Assembly: GCA_937136055.1 (NCBI GenBank)
Contig: CAKZOD010000088.1
Coordinates: 27,937 to 91,936, forward strand
Direction of reading: 5' to 3'
Length of the DNA: 64,000 bases
Origin: an uncultured Oceanospirillaceae bacterium
Lineage (GTDB): Bacteria; Pseudomonadota; Gammaproteobacteria; Pseudomonadales; Balneatricaceae
Numbering within the stretch: the stretch's first letter is position 1; every line of letters starts with the position of its first letter. Under the pieces are notes generated by a model. It did not search any database, had not been told where the DNA came from, and saw nothing but the letters and a program-made list of their open reading frames with translations. Positions 17,640 through 26,162 of this stretch are shown in pieces. The translations under genes and the position numbers were made by a program.

Positions 17640-18434
17640 ATGGATATTACAGCAACAGGATTAAGCCACCCTCTTACCAGTTCATCACATAGAACCAGCG
17701 AGCAACTCAGCTCTGGCCTGCAGGTTAATCGAGCTAGCGACAGTCCAGCGAGCATTCAAATTATTGAGCAGTTCACATCACAACTTCAAGGGAACTCTGC
17801 CGCTTTTCGCAATGTAATGGATGGCGTTTCTGCGCTGCAAATTGCTCAAGGGGGAATATCACAAATCTCTGATAGCCTGCAACAACTTCGTGAACTGGGT
17901 ATTCAGGCAGGTAACGGAACCCTCAATGATTCCAATAGAGCAGCACTTCAATCCCAAGCGGATGAATTGCTCGAAGGCATCCAGGATGCACTCAAAAATA
18001 GCCAGTTCAACGGCCGCTCACAGCTTAATAATGCAGACCAAACCAGTATTCAACACTCAGCCACTGCCAACACTAGCCAAGCTTTACCGAGCTTTGATTT
18101 AGCGACAGACTTTAATAACGCAGGTTTATTTGATATCCAGTTCGATGCACAATCTGTGACGCAAACACTCAATAGTATCGACGATGCACTTAACATCAGT
18201 GATACAGCCGCCAGCGCCTTTGGCCGCAGTGAATATCAGTTTAATAGCCAAGCACAAGGACTTATTCGTGACAGCTTGCATCAAGCTAGCTCACGTTCCG
18301 CCATCCAAGATACTGATTATGCTACGGCGTCATCTGCATTAGCGAGAGAACAGATTCAAGAAAAGGTAGAAATCACAATGCTCGCTCAAGCGAATGCAAA
18401 TCGTGATCAAGTGTTAAAGCTTTTAAATTTTTAA
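17640..18434 (+). CDS. Short orphan flagellin-like protein
   Basis: A 264-residue protein with the D0/D1 architecture of flagellin and no variable central domain. The N-terminal segment has TSEQLSSGLQVNRASDSPAS, then GVSALQIAQGGI and LRELGIQAGNGTLNDSNRAA, closely following canonical flagellin. The C-terminus ends MLAQANANRDQVLKLLNF, like the flagellin C-terminal helix. The ATG at 17640 with GGGAG upstream is used; the frame opens further upstream without a ribosome site. No other flagellar gene is in the window, so it is an orphan copy, possibly a minor filament subunit or a non-motility protein. Confidence 0.85.
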   Translation: MDITATGLSHPLTSSSHRTSEQLSSGLQVNRASDSPASIQIIEQFTSQLQGNSAAFRNVMDGVSALQIAQGGISQISDSLQQLRELGIQAGNGTLNDSNRAALQSQADELLEGIQDALKNSQFNGRSQLNNADQTSIQHSATANTSQALPSFDLATDFNNAGLFDIQFDAQSVTQTLNSIDDALNISDTAASAFGRSEYQFNSQAQGLIRDSLHQASSRSAIQDTDYATASSALAREQIQEKVEITMLAQANANRDQVLKLLNF

Positions 18435-18466
18435 GCTTTCAGCACTTAAAGCAACTGAAGATAAAG

Positions 18467-18492
18467 AAACAGCGTTTATCTAAACGCTGTTT
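18467..18492. terminator. Bidirectional terminator hairpin with 12-bp arms
   Basis: Arms aaacagcgttta (18467-18478) and taaacgctgttt (18481-18492) are perfect reverse complements with a 2-nt centre, in the 80-bp gap between the convergent flagellin-like and phosphoribosyltransferase genes. A-rich and T-rich flanks suit termination in both directions. Confidence 0.7.
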
Positions 18493-18514
18493 AAAAATAC
18501 GAAATGTTAAGAGA

Positions 18515-19084
18515 TTAGTCGTCTTTCATCGCCATAATGCGTTCACGCAATGCACTGATACCCGGCTTATCGTTAAGCAGTTCACTTTTTGTCAAACCTG
18601 ATAGCTCATGGGGGAAAACCAGCCATTCATCGGTTTCATATAAATAGAAATCGGGTGCACGACCCGTCTTATTATTGGTAGGCTTGTAATACGGCGTAGC
18701 AATTTTCATAATCGGAGTGTTCTTACGGCACTTGCGCTCAAGATCTTGAATCACTTGAGCTACCGATAGGCCTGAATCATAAACATCATCAACAATCAGC
18801 AATGTATCTTCTGCATTAACATTTTTAATAATGTAGTCAAGCCCGTGTACACGTACATTCGATACACGCTCAGCAATACCTGTATAAGAAGATGTACGAA
18901 TTGAAATGTGATCGCACTTGATATCAAAGAAATCTAGCAGCTCCTGAACAGCGATACCGACAGGCGTGCCCCCTCTCCAAACACCAATTATATAGTTAGG
19001 GCGACAGCCACTATCCATAATTTGTAACGCTAAATTGTAGGAATCATCGAGTAGCTGTTGTGCATCAATATATCTTTTAGTCAT
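18515..19084 (-). CDS. Hypoxanthine/xanthine-guanine phosphoribosyltransferase-like protein
   Basis: A 189-residue type I phosphoribosyltransferase. The PRPP-binding signature is TLLIVDDVYDSGLSVAQV around residues 94-111, and the pyrophosphate loop is VWRGGTPVGIAV near residues 34-45. It salvages purine bases with PRPP to make nucleotides, most likely hypoxanthine, guanine or xanthine. Base specificity cannot be read from sequence alone. The ATG at 19084 has GGAAAATT before it. It diverges from the aminotransferase gene across a 570-bp gap. Confidence 0.8.
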   Translation of the reverse strand: MTKRYIDAQQLLDDSYNLALQIMDSGCRPNYIIGVWRGGTPVGIAVQELLDFFDIKCDHISIRTSSYTGIAERVSNVRVHGLDYIIKNVNAEDTLLIVDDVYDSGLSVAQVIQDLERKCRKNTPIMKIATPYYKPTNNKTGRAPDFYLYETDEWLVFPHELSGLTKSELLNDKPGISALRERIMAMKDD

Positions 19085-19654
19085 AATTTTCCAAGTACTT
19101 TTGTATAAAACCTAAATGAATTAGCCGAGTATTCACGCTGATAAGTCACTCTATCAGCCCTTAATCCTTATTGGATAATCCCGAGCTATGCGCGCATCTA
19201 GGCCATTTTTTAGCAGGTAAATCAATTAATCACCCACCTTTTTAACATTTTCACAGCGCAACCTTTACGCTGTGCATTATGCTTAAGGCTAATCTTAGTG
19301 ACGCTTTAAAATCAGTGCGTATCTAACCTTTTGACGTCACTTTCTTCCTAATAGCAAAGGGTAAGTTTAACACTTTTAATGAACATGAATAAAACATTGT
19401 CATGGGATTTGTCCATTTGGTGCAAAGAAAACCAACATCACTCACAGCAGAGACTGCAAAAGTCCTCAATTCAGTGAAATATCAAGATAATTGATAGCTG
19501 TTTGGCTAAAAACAACTCATAATTCGTGCGGGTTCTAAGTGCCTATCTTTCACTTTTAGACCTTAATTTAAGCAACTATTTAACAAAATAATGAGCACTT
19601 TCCACGAAGGAGCGAGAAAAGCGTTCATCGTCTTATCGTGTCACGGAGCAACAC
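19085..19654. other. 570-bp divergent intergenic region
   Basis: The region between the phosphoribosyltransferase (minus) and aminotransferase (plus) genes. It carries no ORF with convincing coding features. A 30-codon ATG frame at about 19385 lacks a ribosome site. The last bases hold the ribosome site CGGAG of the aminotransferase. No palindrome or RNA element stood out. Confidence 0.4.
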
Positions 19655-20932
19655 ATGTCATCTACTATCGTCAATTTTGATTTACTCAATTCCAAAGAAG
19701 CTGATTTAAAACAACAATATCAAGAATTCCAAGCACGCGGTTTAAAACTTGATATGACACGCGGAAAACCTTGCCCTGAGCAACTTGATCTGGCAAATGG
19801 TTTATTGACAATTTTAGAGCGAGACGACTACACCGACAGTAGTGGTACTGATTGTCGTAACTATGGCGGATTAAGCGGCATACCTGAAGCAAAAACACTG
19901 TTTGCTGAGTATTTAGGTGTTTCCACTGAAGAGCTCTTTATTGGTGGCAACACCAGTCTAGGGCTAATGCATGACATCATTGCAAGATGCATGAGCCACG
20001 GCGCAATAAACTCTAGCAGCCCATGGTCCAGTCAAAAAACTGTAAAATTCCTGTGCCCTGCACCTGGTTATGATCGCCATTTCGCCATTTGTGAGCATTT
20101 CAATATAGAGATGATTGCGATTGATCTGATGACAAACGGTGATCCAGATATGGATAAAATCGAAAGTCTAGTTGCAACAGATGACAGTATCAAAGGCATG
20201 TGGTTCGTGCCTAAATACGGCAACCCAAGTGGCCATAGCGTATCTGATGAATGTGTTGATCGCCTGGCAAATATGAGCTGTGCTGCCAATGATTTCATCA
20301 TTATCTGGGACAATGCCTACAATGTGCACCATCTCACTGCTGAAAAAGTACAGATCAAAGATTTACTCAGCGCCTGTAAAGATGCTCATAATAACAACCG
20401 TGCGCTGGTGATTGGCTCCACTTCTAAAGTGACTTTTGCAGGTGCCGGTGTCGCCATGATTGGCGCCAGTATCGAAAACATTAAATGGCTTGAAAAACAT
20501 GCTAGCGTACAGACAATTGGCTCTGACAAAATAAATCAGCTACGCCATGTAAGATTCTTCAAAGATTTTGCAGGTATTGAAGCTCACATGGAAAAGCATC
20601 GCCAAATTTTAGCCCCTAAGTTTGCAGCTGTTGATCGTATTTTAAATCAACACTTAGCGCCACTGGGTATTGCTAACTGGTCAACACCCAAAGGCGGCTA
20701 CTTTATCAATCTAGATGTTCGTGATCATTGCGCCACTAAAGTCATTGCTATGGCAGCAAAAGCCGGTGTGGTAATGACAGGAGCAGGAGCTACCTTCCCT
20801 TATAAAAACGACCCTAGAGATTGCAATATTCGTATCGCCCCAAGCTTACCGAACTTAGCTGAAATAGAGTTAGCCACACAAATACTTGCTGTATGCATCC
20901 AACTTGTGACCATTGAAGCATCAAGCCAATAG
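19655..20932 (+). CDS. PLP-dependent aminotransferase of the bacterial aspartate aminotransferase (class I-c) type
   Basis: A 425-residue fold-type I aminotransferase. The PLP-binding lysine is in IGSTSKVTFAGAGVAM, near residue 255, and the cofactor Asp in FIIIWDNAYNVHH. The N-terminal KLDMTRGKPCPEQLDL and NYGGLSGIPEAKTLF are signatures of the aspartate aminotransferase subgroup first characterised in Corynebacterium. It probably transfers amino groups between aspartate and 2-oxoglutarate. Ribosome site is CGGAG six bases before the ATG at 19655. It is a single-gene unit followed by a hairpin. Confidence 0.88.
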   Translation: MSSTIVNFDLLNSKEADLKQQYQEFQARGLKLDMTRGKPCPEQLDLANGLLTILERDDYTDSSGTDCRNYGGLSGIPEAKTLFAEYLGVSTEELFIGGNTSLGLMHDIIARCMSHGAINSSSPWSSQKTVKFLCPAPGYDRHFAICEHFNIEMIAIDLMTNGDPDMDKIESLVATDDSIKGMWFVPKYGNPSGHSVSDECVDRLANMSCAANDFIIIWDNAYNVHHLTAEKVQIKDLLSACKDAHNNNRALVIGSTSKVTFAGAGVAMIGASIENIKWLEKHASVQTIGSDKINQLRHVRFFKDFAGIEAHMEKHRQILAPKFAAVDRILNQHLAPLGIANWSTPKGGYFINLDVRDHCATKVIAMAAKAGVVMTGAGATFPYKNDPRDCNIRIAPSLPNLAEIELATQILAVCIQLVTIEASSQ

Positions 20933-20941
20933 TCATTAAGT

Positions 20942-20969
20942 CTAAGCGCACACCTATGTGTGCGCTTAG
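20942..20969 (+). terminator. Perfect 12-bp hairpin after the aminotransferase gene
   Basis: Arms ctaagcgcacac (20942-20953) and gtgtgcgcttag (20958-20969) are exact reverse complements with a 4-nt loop, 10 bp after the stop. It lacks a T run because a MITE-like element begins immediately after its last base, and the insertion may have displaced the original U tract. Confidence 0.65.
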
Positions 20970-21306
20970 GGAACAGTGAACAAGTCCTAGACGCCCTTTA
21001 TGCCCTCGGGTACTGGCATGCAGGATTTTTCGTGATTAAGGCAATGCATACAGGCGGGCTGGTTGCCCGGCGAAATGCATTAACGATGAGCACGGAATAT
21101 CCTGCATGCCCCGTAGGGTCTTACTTATTCAAAGAAAGCTAAGAGGCCATCAGAGATGAAACCTTGTTTCATCTGGGTTTGCTTTGTCAGAAAGCTTGTA
21201 AAGGACTCGCCATTCACTGCGCCTTCTTTCGCGGATTAGCATGCCCTTTGGGTACTGGCCTCTTAGTTATCCACAGGGAACATCTAGGGACTTATTCACT
21301 GTTTCC
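20970..21306. mobile_element. MITE-like 337-bp non-coding element with terminal inverted repeats and TTAG duplication
   Basis: The left end (ggaacagtgaacaagt..., 20970-20993) and the right end read on the other strand (ggaaacagtgaataagt..., 21306-21281) match over about 25 bases with two mismatches and two single-base indels. TTAG flanks both ends (20966-20969 and 21307-21310). Inside are two further exact inverted repeats: ggcatgcaggat/atcctgcatgcc (21015-21026/21099-21110) and ctaagaggcca/tggcctcttag (21139-21149/21256-21266). A direct repeat atgccct...gggtactggc occurs at 21000-21017 and 21241-21259. No transposase gene is inside, as expected of a non-autonomous element. Confidence 0.65.
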
Positions 21307-21892
21307 TTAGACAAAGCTACCCCCTGTTAAATCTACCCTTTAATATCAAACCCCTACAAAGCGTAAACGTTTCACAAACACACGCAATAATAACGACAAA
21401 CTCTTTATGTTAACCATGATTGCAACTATATATCACACTCTCAAGCATACCTTTATATTAAAAATCATATTTTATAAAAGCGTAAATATTAAACTTAAGG
21501 ACACACCTGTTAGGAAAATTATATTTAATAACAAAATCACAAAACAACAAATTAAATCAACATTCAATTAAACTCTCACAATTTTAAATATCGATATTTC
21601 TGGTAGTATTTAAAAAAACATCTGAAGTTGAATATAATTAATATTTACTTATAACATTATAAATATAATGAATATCAATTCATTCATAACAATTTCCTGT
21701 AAATATTTATGACGCATGAAGCCAGATAACGAGAAAAGCAGATATAACGCATGAAAAGAGAAAAAGCACACAATGCTACTGTTTATCACAAGCGTCGTAT
21801 ATACGAGCTAAAATTGTATTTTATTGGGTCGAAGCTTGTTACTTTTGTGGCTTTTATAAGCCAATAGAAGGCGTAAGGTATGAGCAAGATGA

Positions 21893-21938
21893 ATAAAAAA
21901 AAACGACTTGGGATAGGGTTAGCAAAACCCAAGCCGTT
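21893..21938 (-). terminator. Strong intrinsic terminator on the minus strand
   Basis: An 11-bp GC-containing stem with a 15-nt loop is followed by a run of nine T on the minus strand (plus-strand A run at 21893-21901). It is the best intrinsic terminator in the window by eye, and no annotated gene ends next to it. Confidence 0.8.
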
Positions 21939-21987
21939 AGAAAACCATTTTTCGGTATTACTTTTGTGTGAAAATAACGAATATACT
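21893..21987 (-). ncRNA. Candidate ~95-nt small RNA with its own promoter and terminator
   Basis: On the minus strand a sigma-70-like promoter, TTGAGT (22021-22016), 16-bp spacer, TATAAT (21999-21994), would start transcription near 21987. Transcription would end at an 11-bp stem (aacggcttggg/cccaagtcgtt, one G-U pair, 21938-21928 and 21912-21902) followed by nine T residues. No reading frame is plausible. It matches no RNA family recognised here. It could instead be the distant 3-prime end of the MATE transcript, whose gene stops about 305 nt upstream of the terminator stem. Confidence 0.45.
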
Positions 21988-22243
21988 TTATATATTATAT
22001 TGACGGCTTTAAAGCACTCAACATAAAACACTGCTAAATATGACTCTACATTTTATAAAAACAACACTGCAAAGAAATAGTTTTATAGTTTAGTTAATAT
22101 TTAATACAGCTAAAGCGTAGTTCAAATTTTCCCGCTAAACCAATTTACAAGTAAAAAATCAATCATGTTTTTATTAATATACCATATTAAAAAATATAAA
22201 TGTAATGCATATTAACTACCTATTTAGCAAACCTTGTTTTTAA

Positions 22244-23551
22244 TCAATTATTTACAATCGCTTTTTCGGAAATCTTTTTTATCGTGTAAAAACAGCTAAT
22301 AAGTGCTATCACTCCAAAAACAAGATTGCCTAAAGTGTTCCCTAAAAAGACGCCATTCGCCCCCATTAGGTTTGCACCTATTAGTACGAACGGCACTGTA
22401 CCAATACTTGCTTTGGAAAAATTGAACAGTGTTGAGAGCAACGGGTAACCTAAGTTATTAAAAGCTGCATTGGCAACAAAGAGAAAACCATAGAATGCAA
22501 AAGCAGGGCCAATCCAAACAGCAACAAAGCGCATAAAACTAGCGGCATCACCCACTGCACCAAACCATTGAATGATCCATTCAATACTTAAATAAAGGCT
22601 TAGAGCGGCCACTGTGCAATATAGCGTGACAAAAATACTACTATCAAACAAAGTACGCTTTACTCGATGAAAATATTGAGCACCGAAATTCTGTGCATAT
22701 ATAGGCCCTACAGCCGCAGATAGTGCAAAAATAACCCCAAATACAACCGGTGTAATTCGACCTGTTAATGTCCAGCCTGCAATATAACTCTCACCGAATT
22801 TCGCCATTTCATAGGTCATATAGGCATTGGCAAAGGGTGTTGCTAATTGGGTGCCGATGGTTGGGATGGCTATGCGTTTAATTTCTTTTACACTGGTTAA
22901 AAAAGCACTGAAATTGAAACGAGTACTAAAATCATATTTGAAATAAATGAGCCCAAGGGCAGTTCCACCTACTGCTAGTCTTGCAAACACAGAAGCAATT
23001 GCGGCACCTTCTATACCTAAATCAAGCACAAAGATAAACAGCGGATCTAATACTACGTTTACCACCGCTCCAGTTAACATCGCAAGCATCGACAAGTTCG
23101 GTGCTCCCATTGCTCGCAGTAATGCACCACCTGACATTGCTATCGCTAAAAAAGGCAGGCTCGGTAATATAATATGTAGATATTGTTGTGCAAAAACCAA
23201 TGCATCCCCACCAGCCCCCACAATTTCAAGCAACTGGCGACTAAAACACCAAGTAACCAATGCCACTATTGCTGTAATGACGATACTAAAAATAAAATTA
23301 TGCTGCGCTAACGCTCTCGCCCTCGCGTTCTCCCCAGCCCCTAAAGCTTTGGAGACAGTGGCTGACATCGCTATTGATAAACCAATGGAGAAGCTCATAT
23401 TAAAAAACATAATGCTTGCTGCAAAACCCAACCCTGCAACTACACTTTGGTTTTTTAATAATGTTAAGAAATATAAATCGATGAGATCAACTGCAAATAG
23501 CGAGACAAGGCCAATTGAAGAAGTCATTGTTAGCACAATGACATGTTTCAT
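22244..23551 (-). CDS. MATE family multidrug/sodium antiporter
   Basis: A 435-residue polytopic membrane protein with about 12 helices and the two-half MatE layout. Features include LIDLYFLTLLKNQSVVAGLG in helix 1-2, GGALLRAMGAPNLSMLAML, and VVLDPLFIFVLDLGIEGAAIA, a strong MATE signature. It would export cationic drugs or metabolites in exchange for Na+ or H+; the substrate is unknown. ATG at 23551 has AAGG upstream. It stands alone, about 245 bp after the response regulator ends on the same strand. Confidence 0.88.
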   Translation of the reverse strand: MKHVIVLTMTSSIGLVSLFAVDLIDLYFLTLLKNQSVVAGLGFAASIMFFNMSFSIGLSIAMSATVSKALGAGENARARALAQHNFIFSIVITAIVALVTWCFSRQLLEIVGAGGDALVFAQQYLHIILPSLPFLAIAMSGGALLRAMGAPNLSMLAMLTGAVVNVVLDPLFIFVLDLGIEGAAIASVFARLAVGGTALGLIYFKYDFSTRFNFSAFLTSVKEIKRIAIPTIGTQLATPFANAYMTYEMAKFGESYIAGWTLTGRITPVVFGVIFALSAAVGPIYAQNFGAQYFHRVKRTLFDSSIFVTLYCTVAALSLYLSIEWIIQWFGAVGDAASFMRFVAVWIGPAFAFYGFLFVANAAFNNLGYPLLSTLFNFSKASIGTVPFVLIGANLMGANGVFLGNTLGNLVFGVIALISCFYTIKKISEKAIVNN

Positions 23552-23754
23552 AATAGAGCCTTGTAGAAACTTAGCGCCGACCTGTTTTTTTGACGTTTTC
23601 AGAATGATACCGCATTAACAACATCCGTATGCTATTAAAAATATTAGCAAACAAAAAAAGAAGTTTTCAAGAGGCGGGATAATAGCTTATTAGCGACTAA
23701 ATTTCAGCTAATATCAAAGGTGTGTGATTATCTATCAAGGATTGAAATAATTAC

Positions 23755-23784
23755 TCGCCGGTGTAAACAACAACTCACCGGCGA
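23755..23784 (-). terminator. 9-bp GC-rich hairpin after the response regulator
   Basis: Arms tcgccggtg (23755-23763) and caccggcga (23776-23784) are exact reverse complements with a 12-nt loop, just beyond the response regulator stop on the minus strand, followed by an AT-rich stretch. Confidence 0.6.
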
Positions 23785-23795
23785 TATTAGCGATG

Positions 23796-24446
23796 TTAAG
23801 GGCGAACGACACCATGGCGAATTGCTAAATGCACGAGCTCTGAGTTATTAGTAAGCGATAATTTTCTCAATATATTAGCACGGTGCGCATGCACTGTTTT
23901 ATTTGATAAGCACATATTATCCGCGATTTCAGAAGCTTTTCGCCCATCAGCTAAAAGCGAAAATATTTGAATTTCGCGCTTTGTCAGTATCGACAATGGG
24001 CTTTCAGATTCGTTGCCATCTAATTGCGCTTTCACTGTCGGTGATAGGTATTGCTGCCCGCTATCAATTGTCTTCACAGCTGTTATCAGCTCATTTGCCG
24101 GGCCACGCTTTGTTAAAAACCCCTTCGCACCTGCTTTAATGACCGTGCTTGGAAATGGCGCTGAATCAAAGCCCGATAATACGAGAATTTTTGCATTCTT
24201 ATCAAACGCGAGAATACGCCTAATTGCTTCTATACCACCATGGGTGCTATCAGAAGTACCTGAATCTGAAGGTAGTGATAAATCCATCACAACAATATCT
24301 GGCAACTTTGTCTTATATATATCATAAGCTTCGCTGCTCGATTCTGCTTCAGCGGTGACATCAATATCCTTTTCCGAATCTAAGATGTTCTTAAATCCTG
24401 TTCTCACTACCTCGTGATCGTCAACCAATAAAACTTTTATTGTCAT
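23796..24446 (-). CDS. NarL/FixJ-family response regulator, orphan
   Basis: A 216-residue two-domain regulator. The receiver domain (1-125) has the acidic pocket VLLVDDHE, phospho-acceptor Asp in VVMDLSLP, conserved Ser in VLSGFD and Lys in GFLTKRGP. An insertion, PSDSGTSDSTHGGIEA, follows the phosphorylation site. The C-terminal LuxR-type HTH (150-212) reads LTKREIQIFSLLADGRKASEIA then NKTVHAHRANIL. No histidine kinase gene is adjacent, so the partner must be elsewhere. It belongs to the UvrY/GacA-like group by length, but the function is not assignable. Confidence 0.9.
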   Translation of the reverse strand: MTIKVLLVDDHEVVRTGFKNILDSEKDIDVTAEAESSSEAYDIYKTKLPDIVVMDLSLPSDSGTSDSTHGGIEAIRRILAFDKNAKILVLSGFDSAPFPSTVIKAGAKGFLTKRGPANELITAVKTIDSGQQYLSPTVKAQLDGNESESPLSILTKREIQIFSLLADGRKASEIADNMCLSNKTVHAHRANILRKLSLTNNSELVHLAIRHGVVRP

Positions 24447-24675
24447 TATAACTACTCATTTTTTAATCTAGAAATATTAGTTTTCTATACCTTACATTGT
24501 GAAAATTCTTCCTGAATCTCACTGACTGTTGTTCAAAGTCGAATAAAACGAACATTATCAAACAACAGCCTTATAAACATAGCGTACTTTGCCTCAAGTT
24601 GCCTAAAAGAATATGCAAATAAATCTAAAATTATAATTTGATATTCATCAAAGCTATTGATATAGCAATTTTTAC

Positions 24676-25098
24676 TCAAGCACCTTTGTAAGTTTGACTG
24701 GTATGCACTTCTAAACAATATTCCGAAGCTTGTTCAATACTTTCGCATTTTGCAGGATAAGCCACCAGCTCATCAGAATAACCGACAAACTTTATACCCT
24801 CGCGCTGGCAATGCTCAAATACTTTCTCCATCGCTTTAATAACCGCTAATTGACGATCTGAAAACTCAGCTTCTTTATCTGCTTCTTCGCGCTTTTTGCT
24901 TGTCACCTGTTGCAGTACGTAATCATCTTCATCGAGTAATTGAACGGTTTTTTCCGTTAATTTTTCACCAATCAAGACTGATTTTGCAAGGTCAAAAACC
25001 TCTAACGAATAGCAGTTAATCACATCCTCAGCAAGACAGTTCAGCAAGACTGCTTTAATGTCTTCATACGTTGCACCTTCAGTTAAATCATATTCCAT
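24676..25098 (-). CDS. Small protein of unknown function
   Basis: A 140-residue acidic soluble protein with no recognised domain. It is rich in Glu/Asp with a charged helical middle (SKKREEADKEAEFSDRQLAVI) and four cysteines spread through the sequence. ATG at 25098 has GGA upstream. It is 69 bp downstream of the kfrA-like gene on the same strand and may share its transcript. Confidence 0.55.
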   Translation of the reverse strand: MEYDLTEGATYEDIKAVLLNCLAEDVINCYSLEVFDLAKSVLIGEKLTEKTVQLLDEDDYVLQQVTSKKREEADKEAEFSDRQLAVIKAMEKVFEHCQREGIKFVGYSDELVAYPAKCESIEQASEYCLEVHTSQTYKGA

Positions 25099-25167
25099 GT
25101 AACATCCAATCTCTGATGAGCTCTACAGTTTTTCAAAATTATCCTGAATCGGTCACACGATACTACT

Positions 25168-25965
25168 TTACTCAAATGACGATTCGTATTTATCCAGTTG
25201 CTGCTTTACATTATTATATTTAGCGTCTTGTTGTGCAATCACTAACTCAAGCCTATGAATTTGTTTTAAGTAACTTTTTTCTTGATCAAACAGCGTTTGT
25301 TGAAGATCACCCAACTTTTCCTGTTTCATTAAAACTTCTGTTTTTAAATCCGCAACTAAGCTTTCGTTGACCTTTAGCGCAACCTGAGCTTCCAGCAATT
25401 TATGAGTATCGAGCTCACTGATGCTCCCAGCTGGCTGCTTTTCAAGTAGTAGCTGCTGCTGTTTTACGTCTCTTTTAAGTTCATCGCACTGCGCCATTGA
25501 TTTTATTAAATCAGATTCAAGCTGATGATTGTGTTGAGCCAGAGTATTTTTATCTGCTAGGAGCTCTTCATTCGTTTGTAATAAGCGATTATTTTGCTGT
25601 TGTAACTCACCTAGCTGAGCCTGTATTTGAACCAATTGCTCATTTTCATCATTGCGCTTTTGCTCAAACGCCTGTGAAATTTCTTCGCGTTGGCTATCTA
25701 AGGATGCCTGTGCATACACCAAAGCTTGATCCCATAGTTTTGACGCTGCGCTAATAACAGGGTCTGGCAAAGCAGGATGTTCACTTTGGCGATTTATACG
25801 CTTAGATAAATTCGCCCACCACAGATTCAAAGCGTGATTGATAGTTGTAATACTGCCAGTTCCCAGTAAATCTCTAACAGCTTGCTGCGTTGGCCTCTTA
25901 CCTTGTGCTAATAAAGTATCGGCAGCGCTTTGCACTTTTTCGGTGGTATCTGATTTTTTTGGCAT
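25168..25965 (-). CDS. KfrA-like DNA-binding coiled-coil protein
   Basis: A 265-residue protein. The first ~115 residues resemble the KfrA N-terminal DNA-binding domain (TEKVQSAADTLLAQGKRPTQ, VRDLLGTGSITTINHALNLW). From about residue 95 to the end it is an almost continuous coiled coil rich in Gln, Glu and Leu. KfrA proteins are best known as plasmid regulators and nucleoid-like partition helpers. A chromosomal copy here has no par genes beside it. The start is the ATG at 25965. Confidence 0.8.
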   Translation of the reverse strand: MPKKSDTTEKVQSAADTLLAQGKRPTQQAVRDLLGTGSITTINHALNLWWANLSKRINRQSEHPALPDPVISAASKLWDQALVYAQASLDSQREEISQAFEQKRNDENEQLVQIQAQLGELQQQNNRLLQTNEELLADKNTLAQHNHQLESDLIKSMAQCDELKRDVKQQQLLLEKQPAGSISELDTHKLLEAQVALKVNESLVADLKTEVLMKQEKLGDLQQTLFDQEKSYLKQIHRLELVIAQQDAKYNNVKQQLDKYESSFE

Positions 25966-26162
25966 ATTCAGTACTGTAAATGTATTATTCGATACAGTTT
26001 AGCTTAAAATTCTCATCCGCAATAGCTATTAAATAAGAGATATAACAACAAAACACTATCAACGAAGTAGCCTTATAAGCCAAATGGCTAGCCTTTCCTA
26101 ATCCCTATTAAAATTTTTTAATTGTTAATCGTAAAATCACACCTTAATCAGCCAACTACTTG

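Larger units (their letters stand above)
21307..22243. other. AT-rich non-coding stretch, contains a candidate sRNA
   Basis: About 940 bp between the MITE-like element and the MATE gene with very high A+T. The only open frame of note (minus strand, 21786-22031) overlaps a terminator and shows no coding signs, so it is not called. The one supported feature is the small RNA candidate at 21893-21987. Confidence 0.5.

Noticed and set aside
20960..21142. 60-codon open frame inside the MITE-like element
   Set aside because: It begins within the aminotransferase terminator hairpin and runs through the inverted repeats, so it is a by-product of the element and not a gene.
21786..22031. 81-codon minus-strand open frame with hydrophobic segment
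   Set aside because: It contains an intrinsic terminator in its middle and has no coding character in an AT-rich region; a small RNA explains the signals better.
24533..24718. 61-codon minus-strand open frame overlapping the 140-residue gene
   Set aside because: It overlaps the better-supported gene at 24676-25098 and shows no ribosome site or family resemblance.
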